NCBI GenBank assembly: GCA_041164825.1
Contig: JBEAOO010000230.1
Location: forward strand, 1-6,240
Direction: 5' to 3'
Source: JBEAOO01 sp041164825
GTDB taxonomy: Bacteria > Pseudomonadota > Gammaproteobacteria > Burkholderiales > Burkholderiaceae_C
DNA length: 6,240 nt
The position numbers and the translations under genes are program-made. Below, piece by piece: positions 1 through 5,554 of this stretch. Every line of letters starts with the position of its first letter. Position 1 is the stretch's first letter. Below the pieces are notes generated by a model. That model made no database searches. It was not told the origin of the DNA and saw nothing but the letters and a program-made list of their open reading frames with translations.

Positions 1-635
1 GGCACGACAGCGCATCGACCAATTGATGCGCCTGTGATGTTGAACAGGAGGTCGTTTGGCAACACAACCGTTCCGTTCATCCTTGCGTGTGTTTCCGGCT
101 TGATGAAGGCAACGCCGTCGAGACGAAGCCCATCGTTCCAGACGTTTTGTGAGCGCAGGAACTTCACGCCATTCGCAACGTAAACATCTCTCCCACCAAG
201 AGGCGTGCTGCCCGCGCCAATCTTTTGCAGTAACGAGTTCAATCGCACCCATTCCCAACCCAGAGGTAACGAAAACGGCTCTTCCTCCCGAGGGATCTCA
301 GCCAGCGGCTTTCCTCGCTTGATCTTCCCTTCTGCGATCAGTCGATCCTTCTCCGACTGAACTCTTCTCAGCAGTTCGTTCGCCGGCTCTTCGCTCGGAT
401 CCTGCTGCACCAGCTTGCCCCGCACCGCCAACGTCAAAATCAATTCACGCAGCTTGGCCACGCCGCCGGGCGCGGTGGCCATCAACTCAAAGTGCTGCAC
501 CAGCGGCGGTTGCAATGGGCTGAGGTATGTCGCGTTGGGTTCGCCAACTGTGAGGGTGGTCATGGATGAGGTCTGCCAGCGCTCAATGCGCTCCGTGGCG
601 TGGCGCGTTCTGGAGTTGTTGGGTGGTGCGGACAT
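1..635 (-). CDS. hsdS: Type I restriction-modification specificity subunit HsdS (5' part, runs off the left edge)
   Basis: HsdS is the DNA-recognition subunit: it binds the bipartite target and bridges the HsdM and HsdR subunits. Only the N-terminal part is present. Counting from the inner ATG at 563, residues 1-60 are a conserved helical stretch (LRELILTLAVRGKLVQQDP at about 38-56), followed by a charged helix (SEKDRLIAEGKIKRGKPLAEI). The first target-recognition domain starts near 100 (LPLGWEWVRL, GAGSTPLGG, NDLLFNITGASIG) and is cut at the window edge. Two starts are possible. ATG at 635 lies 7 bases after the antitoxin stop, with GGAGG at 651-655 (a long 15-base spacing), and adds 24 codons that are rich in G/C at the third position. 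ATG at 563 (MTTLTVGEPN) matches the start I remember for relatives but has no visible ribosome binding site. The family call is firm, the start is not. Codon use changes sharply inside the gene near position 370. Confidence 0.88.
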   Translation of the reverse strand, partial: MSAPPNNSRTRHATERIERWQTSSMTTLTVGEPNATYLSPLQPPLVQHFELMATAPGGVAKLRELILTLAVRGKLVQQDPSEEPANELLRRVQSEKDRLIAEGKIKRGKPLAEIPREEEPFSLPLGWEWVRLNSLLQKIGAGSTPLGGRDVYVANGVKFLRSQNVWNDGLRLDGVAFIKPETHARMNGTVVLPNDLLFNITGASIGRCAVV

Positions 636-642
636 GGTGGGG

Positions 643-966
643 TCAAGCGGCCTCCACGACGCGCACGTCAAAACCCACCTTGAGCCACGTCTTCACCGCC
701 GCAAAGATGGCGGCGAGGTTGTCCATGCTGGGGTTGCCTCTGGGGGACAACATGCGGTGCAGGCTCTTGCTGGGTTTGTGGGTCAGCGTGGCCAGTTGCT
801 CGAAGCCGACGGTGGCGTTCACCAGATCGCGCAGGATGAGGCGGGCCGCATCGGGCTCGCCACTGAGGAACAGCGTGGCCGCCTCGTCCAGCAGTGCCTT
901 GGCGAATGCCGGGTCGCGCGCCACGCGCTCAACAACGGTCTTCTTGAAGTCGCGGGTGAGTGTCAT
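643..966 (-). CDS. Addiction-module antitoxin, helix-turn-helix (HI1420-type / HigA-like)
   Basis: This 107-residue protein looks like the antidote of a type II toxin-antitoxin pair: it should bind and neutralise the toxin encoded just upstream and repress their shared promoter. The N-terminus (LTRDFKKTVVERVARDPAFAKALLDEA) and the stretch ILRDLVNATVGFEQLA are typical of the putative addiction-module antidote family (TIGR02684, H. influenzae HI1420 relatives), as I remember it. Residues about 54-92 form an XRE-like helix-turn-helix, with SLHRMLSPRGNPS as the likely turn and recognition region and DNLAAIFAAVKTWL as the closing helix. Length is close to the family norm. Its ATG overlaps the toxin stop as ATGA (963-966), so translation is probably coupled. 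The gene has no TTA, CTA or TCA codon, as in the neighbouring hsd genes. Regulation of the module is inferred from the palindrome at 1341-1356. Confidence 0.88.
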   Translation of the reverse strand: MTLTRDFKKTVVERVARDPAFAKALLDEAATLFLSGEPDAARLILRDLVNATVGFEQLATLTHKPSKSLHRMLSPRGNPSMDNLAAIFAAVKTWLKVGFDVRVVEAA

Positions 967-1328
967 GTCTTGTTGCCTTTCTTGGCGGCGGTGAGCGCAT
1001 TCTTTCGCGCTTTCATTCGCGCCTTGTATTCGTCGTGCAGCAACACGGCTTGCTCGATGGCTTTTTGCTGGCCGCGCTTGGTGCTGCCGCCCAACAGGAT
1101 GATCAAAGCCTCACCGTCCCTGGCGAGGTAGACGCGGTACCCCGGCCCCCAGTCGATCACGCATTCACCGATGCCGCGAAACCACTTGATGCTGGCGGTG
1201 TTGCCCAATTCCATGCGCGCTTTTGCCACGGTGATCTTGGCGGCGGCCTGCGCATCCAGGGTGTTGAACCAGACCTGGTACGGGATGCTGCCGTCTTCGC
1301 GGACGTACTCTTCGAGTCGCACCGTCAT
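963..1328 (-). CDS. Toxin of a type II toxin-antitoxin pair, RelE/ParE superfamily (HI1419-type / HigB-like)
   Basis: This 121-residue protein resembles the upstream partner of HI1419/HI1420 modules (TIGR02683, phage Gp49-like PF05973). Relatives are RelE-fold toxins, many of them thought to be ribosome-dependent mRNA interferases. The signature is the run KWFRGIGECVIDWGPGYRVY (residues 48-67), then LIILLGGSTKRGQQKAIEQA (75-94), which holds the conserved Arg65 and Lys84 seen at similar places in relatives. Length is slightly above the usual 95-105 residues because of a basic C-terminal tail (KARMKARKNALTAAKKGNK). The ATG at 1328 opens an intact frame and has no clear Shine-Dalgarno; the predicted transcript would have almost no leader. 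The order toxin first, antitoxin second is normal for this family. The gene lies between hsdM (62 bases upstream) and hsdS, which is not the usual content of that position. The biochemical activity of this copy is inferred, not shown. Confidence 0.88.
   Translation of the reverse strand: MTVRLEEYVREDGSIPYQVWFNTLDAQAAAKITVAKARMELGNTASIKWFRGIGECVIDWGPGYRVYLARDGEALIILLGGSTKRGQQKAIEQAVLLHDEYKARMKARKNALTAAKKGNKT
976..980 (-). promoter_or_regulatory. Candidate ribosome binding site of the antitoxin gene
   Basis: On the minus strand AAAGG lies within the last codons of the toxin gene, 9 bases before the antitoxin ATG at 966. It is a partial Shine-Dalgarno match. Together with the ATGA overlap it suggests that the antitoxin has its own initiation signal while the toxin has none, which would favour antitoxin over toxin synthesis. 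Confidence 0.4.
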
Positions 1329-1337
1329 GGTGGGTCA

Positions 1338-1366
1338 ATGGTAACGCATGAGTTACTTTCAATCAA
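1338..1366 (-). promoter_or_regulatory. Candidate sigma70 promoter of the toxin-antitoxin module (and possibly hsdS)
   Basis: On the minus strand TTGATT (1366-1361) is separated by exactly 17 bases from TACCAT (1343-1338). Each hexamer matches 4 of 6 consensus positions. Transcription would begin near 1331, about 3 bases before the toxin ATG at 1328, giving an essentially leaderless mRNA. The site sits in the 62-base gap between the hsdM stop and the toxin start. No terminator is visible between antitoxin and hsdS, so the transcript may continue into hsdS. The match is moderate and there is no experimental support. Confidence 0.5.
1341..1356. promoter_or_regulatory. Near-perfect 16-base palindrome, candidate antitoxin operator
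   Basis: The plus strand reads GTAACGCATGAGTTAC. GTAAC and GTTAC are perfect inverted arms around a CATG centre, and only one symmetric base pair (G versus A) breaks the dyad, giving 14 of 16 symmetric positions. It covers the promoter spacer and the first half of the -10 hexamer, so a bound repressor would block RNA polymerase. Helix-turn-helix antitoxins commonly bind such dyads in their own promoter. That this antitoxin binds here is inferred from position and symmetry. Confidence 0.55.
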
Positions 1367-1390
1367 GCCGGGCAAGTTGTTGACCATGCT

Positions 1391-2860
1391 TCATCTCTGG
1401 CCCGCCAGCGATTGCGCCAGGATGGCTTTGAGCTGGTCGCGCAGGCCTTGCGCGTCAGCCTGCAGCGCGGCGTACTGGGCCAGCAGCACCTCGGGGTCGT
1501 GGCTCACGGCATCCACTGCGTGCGGGTTCTTCTGGTCGAGGTTGTAGTTGGCGGCCTTGATCTGGTCGATGCTGACCTTCCAGGCGCGTTCGTTCTCCAC
1601 CCGGGCAGCAAAGCCATCGGCCTCGCTGCCCCACCAGGCCTTCTCTAGGTCGAACTCTTCGATGCGGATGGGCTTGGTTTTGTTGTAGTTCTTGACGCCC
1701 GCGGGGTAGGGGTGTTCGTGGTACCAGATGTGCTGCGTGGGCTGGCCCTTGGTGAAGAACAGCAGGTTGGTTTTGATGCCGGTGTAGGGGGCGAACACGC
1801 CGTTGGGCAGGCGCACGATGGTGTGCAGGTTGCATTCGGCCAGCAGCTGTTCTTTGATGCGGGTTTTGACGCCTTCGCCAAACAGCGTGCCGTCGGGCAG
1901 CACCAGGGCGGCGCGGCCGTTGACCTTGAGGATGTGCTTGATCAACACCAGAAACAGGTCAGCCGTTTCCTTGGTGCGCACATCGGCCGGAAAGCCTTGT
2001 TCGATGCCCGGCTCTTCGATGCCGCCAAAGGGCGGGTTGGTCAGCACCACGTCCACCCGGTCGGCCTGGGTGACTTCACGCAACGGGCGGGCGAGTGTGT
2101 TGTCGTGCCGGATGTGGCTGGGCACCTCAATGCCATGAAGCATGAGGTTGGTGACGCACAGCATGTGGGGCAACTGCTTTTTCTCGACGCCGCGAATGCT
2201 GTGCTGAAGCACCGTTTCGTCTTCGGTGGTCTTGACCTGTTGGCGCAGGTGCTCGATGGCGCAGACGAGGAAGCCGCCGGTGCCGGTGGCCGGGTCGAGC
2301 ACGGTTTCGCCGAGCTGGGGGTTGACCATGTCCACCATGAACTGGGTGACGGCGCGGGGCGTGTAGAACTCGCCCGCGTTGCCGGCGCTTTGCAGGTCTT
2401 TGAGAATCTTCTCGTAGAGGTCGTTGAACTGGTGGCGCTCGCTCTGGCGGTTGAAGTCGATGGTGCCCAGTTTGTTGATGACCTGGCGCAGCAGTTGGCC
2501 GCTCTTCATGTAGTTGTAGGCGTCTTCAAACACGCCACGCACCACATAACCGCGCGGGTTGCGCACCGGGTCGGCGGGCAGGTTCTTGAGGGTGACGAAC
2601 AGCTCGTTGTTGACGAAGTCTTGCAGCGCCTCGCCGGTCATGCCTTCGGGGTCGGCCGCCCAGTTGCGCCAGCGCATGCTTTCCGGAATGGGGCTTTTGT
2701 AGGCGTCGCGGGTGAGTTCCAGCTCTTCTTCGAGCGCGTCAAAGACCTTGAGGAACAGCAGCCAAGTGAGTTGCGAGATGCGCTGGGCGTCGCCATCCAC
2801 GCCAGAGTCCTGGCGCATGATGTCTTGGATGGATTTGATGACGGGCGAGAGCTTGGACAT
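1391..2860 (-). CDS. hsdM: Type I restriction-modification DNA methyltransferase subunit HsdM
   Basis: HsdM transfers a methyl group from S-adenosylmethionine to the N6 position of adenine in the site chosen by HsdS; two HsdM plus one HsdS form the methyltransferase core. The protein has 489 residues, about the length I recall for EcoAI/EcoEI-type HsdM. Residues about 5-135 match the helical HsdM N-terminal domain (SIQDIMRQDSGVDGDAQRISQL). GEFYTPR is at 163-169, the cofactor-binding motif I (DPATGTGGF) at 189-197, and the catalytic motif IV NPPF at 275-278. LPNGVFAPYTGIKTNLLFF (351-369) is a typical later motif, and the C-terminus (455-485) is a helical tail. All key motifs are intact. The ATG at 2860 lies 20 bases after the hsdR stop; that spacer is C-rich with no recognisable ribosome binding site, so translation probably relies on coupling to hsdR. 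The gene is co-oriented with hsdR, toxin-antitoxin and hsdS. Confidence 0.97.
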   Translation of the reverse strand: MSKLSPVIKSIQDIMRQDSGVDGDAQRISQLTWLLFLKVFDALEEELELTRDAYKSPIPESMRWRNWAADPEGMTGEALQDFVNNELFVTLKNLPADPVRNPRGYVVRGVFEDAYNYMKSGQLLRQVINKLGTIDFNRQSERHQFNDLYEKILKDLQSAGNAGEFYTPRAVTQFMVDMVNPQLGETVLDPATGTGGFLVCAIEHLRQQVKTTEDETVLQHSIRGVEKKQLPHMLCVTNLMLHGIEVPSHIRHDNTLARPLREVTQADRVDVVLTNPPFGGIEEPGIEQGFPADVRTKETADLFLVLIKHILKVNGRAALVLPDGTLFGEGVKTRIKEQLLAECNLHTIVRLPNGVFAPYTGIKTNLLFFTKGQPTQHIWYHEHPYPAGVKNYNKTKPIRIEEFDLEKAWWGSEADGFAARVENERAWKVSIDQIKAANYNLDQKNPHAVDAVSHDPEVLLAQYAALQADAQGLRDQLKAILAQSLAGQR

Positions 2861-2880
2861 GCGGGCGGGGGGTCAGGGAA

Positions 2881-5343
2881 TCAGGGTGCGATGGGCGAAT
2901 ACAGCTCGCGCTCCAGCGTGTTCAGGGCTTGCAGATACTGCGGGCGGCCACCGAAGCTTTTCACCAGTTCGGCGGCCAGCCCAAGCTGGTTGATGGGCGG
3001 CAGGCTGAGCACGTTGTTGGCTTCGAGCGTGGTGATGCCTTCGTCGGCGTATTTGTCGAGCAGCGCGTCGATCACCTTGCGGGCCGTGTCGCCATATTGG
3101 GTGAAGACGTTGCGCTTCTTGACCCGATTGGCGCGCTCGCGCCGGGTGAGCGGCGGCTGGTTGTAGGCCACGTGCAGCAGCAGGTCGAACGGGTCGAGGT
3201 CTTTCAGGCCGGTGTGGGCCACTTCATCGGCCAGCGCTTCGATCAACACACCCTGGCGCTCCAGCGCTTCGATGAGTGCGGCCTTGCGGTCGGCCTCGTT
3301 CCAGGCTTGCAGGAAGTGGTCGAGCGAGTCGTATTGGCGAGCGAGGTTGATGCGGGTGTAGTCGCGCAGGCTCTCGGTGATGAGCTTGCCGTCGGCATTG
3401 AGGTATTGCACACGCTCGCGTGCGACCGAGACCGTGACCATGGCGCCCACGATGTACTTCTTGGGTTCGGTGCTGCCGCCTTCACCCGGGCCGGTGGTGG
3501 TGGTCGGGCCCAAGGGTGGTTGATCGGGGCCCGGCGGCTGCGGCGCGGCGGGGTCATCAATCACCGGTGGCTCGATGGGATCGTTGTCGCCGGGCTCATA
3601 AATCTGCACCGGGTCTCCGTCGAAGGCGGGGTCGGCGAACAACTCGGTGGCGCGCTTGAAGTCCATGATGGTGAACCAGCTCTTGCCCAGGTCTTCGCGC
3701 AGGCGGGTGCCACGGCCGATGATCTGCTTGAACAGGGTCATCGACTTGATGTTCTGGTCCAGCACGATGAGCTTGCAGGTCTGCGCATCGACCCCGGTGC
3801 TCATGAGCTTGGAGGTGGTGGCGATCACCGGGTAGGGCTTCTCGGGGTCAATGAAGTTGTCGAGTTCGCGCTTGCCTTCTGGGTTGTCGCCAGTGATCTG
3901 CACCACGTACTTGGGCTGGGTGGCGCAGATGTCCGCGTTGGCATTGGCAAGGGCCTGGCGCATGCGGGCGGCGTGGTCAATGTCTTCGCAGAAGACGATG
4001 GTCTTGGCGTGGCGGTCGGTGGCTTTGAGGTAGTGGGTGATCTTGGCGGCCACGGCGTCGTCGCGCTTTTCCAGCACGAGCTTGCGGTTCATGTCGGTGC
4101 CGGTGTAGATCCGGTCTTTGATCAAGTTGCCGGCCTTGTCGGTCATGCCCTCGGTGGGGCGCCAGCCGAAGGTGTCGCGGTCCAGATCGATGCGGATGAC
4201 TTTGTAGGGCGCGAGGTAGCCGTCTTCGATGCCCTGTTTGAGGCTGTAGGTGTAGACCGGTTCGCCGAAGTAGTGGATGTTGGACGCGCTGTCGGTTTCC
4301 TTGGGCGTGGCGGTGAGGCCGATCTGCGTGGCGTTGCTGAAGTAGGTGAGGATGTCGCGCCAGGCCGAGTCTTCGGCCGCACTGCCTCGGTGGCACTCGT
4401 CCACCACGATGAGGTCGAAGAAGTCGGGCGAGAACTGCTTGTAGATGTTGCTCTCTTCCTCGGTGCCGGTGACGGCTTGGTAGAGAGACAGGTAGATCTC
4501 GTAGCTCTTGTCCACCTGCTTGGTGGCCTTGTTGACGGCCAACTCAACTTGGTCCACCGTGGTGTGGCCTTGCGCGTCGACACGCTCCACGCCTTTGGCG
4601 TTCGGGCTGAGCTTGGCCATTGCACCCTTGAAGGGGCGGAAGTCGTTGACCATGGTCTGGTCGATCAGGATGTTGCGATCGGCCAGGAACAGGATGCGTT
4701 TTTTGGCGCCGCTCTTCCACAGGCGCCAGATGATCTGGAAGGCGGTGTACGTCTTGCCGGTGCCGGTGGCCATGACCAGCAGCACGCGGTTCTGTCCACT
4801 CGCGATGGCTTCTACCGTGCGGTTGATGGCGTTGAGCTGGTAGTAGCGCGGGGTCTTGCTCGGGGAGTAGTCGAACCCGACGATGCGCGCCGCTTCGGGC
4901 GTCCAGCCTTTCCAGATGCTGTAGCGCCGCCAGAGCTCGGCCGGGCTCGGGAACTCATCCAGCGAGATGGTCTGCTCCAGCACCCCGGTGGCCAGGGTGG
5001 CGTCGCGGAACACAAAGCCGTCGCCATTGGAGGAGAAGCTGAAGGGCACACCCAGGAGGTCAGCGTAGTTGATGGCCTGCGCCATGCCAGCGCCCACGGC
5101 CTGCTTGTTGTCTTTGGCCTCGACCACGGCCAGCGGGATGTTGAGCTTGTAGAAGAGCGCGTAGTCCGCGCGCAGCACCGTGGTCTTGTCACGGTATGCC
5201 TTTTGGCCGCGGACGACCACGCGGCCCGCGCGCAAAGGGAACTCGCGATAGATCTGGTCCATGCCATTCCAGCCTGCAGCCTCCATGGCCGGGCGGATGA
5301 ACTTGTCGCAAATGTCGCTCTCGGAGAGGAGCTTTTTGTCCAT
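2881..5343 (-). CDS. hsdR: Type I restriction enzyme HsdR, ATP-dependent translocase and endonuclease (EcoEI-like)
   Basis: HsdR is the motor and nuclease: with HsdM and HsdS it pulls DNA through the complex using ATP and cuts unmodified DNA far from the site. From ATG 5343 it has 820 residues, close to EcoAI/EcoEI relatives as I remember them. The N-terminal nuclease domain shows the PD-(D/E)XK core D60 and E75-x-K77 (LRADYALFY, VVEAKD). The superfamily 2 motor follows: Walker A ATGTGKT at 192-198, DECH at 315-318, GLTATP at 342-347, TSKLMSTGVD at 510-519 and QIIGRGTRLRE at 540-550. A proline-rich linker at about 584-628 leads to the EcoEI-type C-terminal domain (about 630-815). All catalytic motifs are intact. 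ATG 5343 was chosen over ATG 5409 because AGGGAG lies 4 bases before it and MDKKLLSESDICDKFIRPA is the usual family start. The gene is first in the restriction operon, 211 bases after xdhB. Confidence 0.97.
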   Translation of the reverse strand: MDKKLLSESDICDKFIRPAMEAAGWNGMDQIYREFPLRAGRVVVRGQKAYRDKTTVLRADYALFYKLNIPLAVVEAKDNKQAVGAGMAQAINYADLLGVPFSFSSNGDGFVFRDATLATGVLEQTISLDEFPSPAELWRRYSIWKGWTPEAARIVGFDYSPSKTPRYYQLNAINRTVEAIASGQNRVLLVMATGTGKTYTAFQIIWRLWKSGAKKRILFLADRNILIDQTMVNDFRPFKGAMAKLSPNAKGVERVDAQGHTTVDQVELAVNKATKQVDKSYEIYLSLYQAVTGTEEESNIYKQFSPDFFDLIVVDECHRGSAAEDSAWRDILTYFSNATQIGLTATPKETDSASNIHYFGEPVYTYSLKQGIEDGYLAPYKVIRIDLDRDTFGWRPTEGMTDKAGNLIKDRIYTGTDMNRKLVLEKRDDAVAAKITHYLKATDRHAKTIVFCEDIDHAARMRQALANANADICATQPKYVVQITGDNPEGKRELDNFIDPEKPYPVIATTSKLMSTGVDAQTCKLIVLDQNIKSMTLFKQIIGRGTRLREDLGKSWFTIMDFKRATELFADPAFDGDPVQIYEPGDNDPIEPPVIDDPAAPQPPGPDQPPLGPTTTTGPGEGGSTEPKKYIVGAMVTVSVARERVQYLNADGKLITESLRDYTRINLARQYDSLDHFLQAWNEADRKAALIEALERQGVLIEALADEVAHTGLKDLDPFDLLLHVAYNQPPLTRRERANRVKKRNVFTQYGDTARKVIDALLDKYADEGITTLEANNVLSLPPINQLGLAAELVKSFGGRPQYLQALNTLERELYSPIAP

Positions 5344-5347
5344 TGGG

Positions 5348-5353
5348 CTCCCT
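5348..5353 (-). promoter_or_regulatory. Ribosome binding site of hsdR (decides the start)
   Basis: On the minus strand AGGGAG lies 4 bases before the ATG at 5343 and supports that start over the upstream in-frame ATG at 5409, which has no such signal. It lies within a short direct repeat (GAGCCC-AGG-GAGCCC). Confidence 0.6.
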
Positions 5354-5373
5354 GGGCTCAAATCGAAATGGCG

Positions 5374-5403
5374 CGTGTCGCGGGCATGGCCTCTGTCGAC
5401 ACG
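5374..5403. repeat. Inverted repeat in the predicted hsdR leader
   Basis: Perfect 7-base arms CGTGTCG (5374-5380) and CGACACG (5397-5403) flank a 16-base loop. In RNA this could form a G/C-rich hairpin about 20 bases upstream of the hsdR ribosome binding site. No U-tract follows, so it is not a standard terminator. It could be a leader structure, a protein-binding dyad, or chance in GC-rich DNA. Confidence 0.4.
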
Positions 5404-5407
5404 AGTC

Positions 5408-5413
5408 ATTATC
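5408..5413 (-). promoter_or_regulatory. Weak candidate -10 element for hsdR
   Basis: The minus strand carries GATAAT, matching TATAAT at 5 of 6 positions, in an otherwise GC-rich gap. Transcription would start near 5401 and give a leader of about 58 bases containing most of the inverted repeat. No convincing -35 hexamer lies 16-18 bases upstream, so this is only a candidate; hsdR could also be read from further upstream. Confidence 0.25.
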
Positions 5414-5554
5414 AGTTAGCCCTGTGACCGCTACCGGCCGCCTCGCCCTGGAAGCGCTGTCATCGCCAGACGCCTCAGTCGGTGAACACCCTGGGCGGCC
5501 GCCAAGTCATCGACGGGGCTCGGGCATGTCCGGCCACCCCGCTTGCGTCTGCAT

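Noticed and set aside
1329..1390. Signs of a mobile element bounding the toxin-antitoxin insertion, such as terminal repeats or target duplications.
   Set aside because: No matching repeats were seen by eye at both ends of the module; the only structure in this gap is the promoter-associated dyad.
415..1547. Plus-strand open frames of 238 and 195 codons over the toxin-antitoxin genes.
   Set aside because: They are aligned antisense shadows of the antitoxin and toxin genes, which match known families.
1712..3166. A plus-strand open frame of 484 codons antisense to hsdM and the end of hsdR.
   Set aside because: It has the same codon-aligned antisense cause; it has no domain features and contradicts an intact hsdM.
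5344..5409. An upstream in-frame start for hsdR at 5409, adding 22 residues.
   Set aside because: It has no ribosome binding site, and the extra residues do not resemble the family N-terminus, whereas ATG 5343 has AGGGAG before it and a typical start.
2929..5427. A plus-strand open frame of 832 codons antisense to hsdR.
   Set aside because: It is codon-aligned with hsdR, so its stops would need TTA, CTA or TCA in hsdR, which this GC-rich gene avoids. The translation is low-complexity (rich in G, V, A, H, D) with no recognisable domain, while hsdR has all its motifs.
5514..5541. CGGGG/CCCCG arms just after the xdhB stop as a terminator.
   Set aside because: The stem is only 5 base pairs with an 18-base loop and no T-tract on the transcribed side, so it is not credible as an intrinsic terminator.
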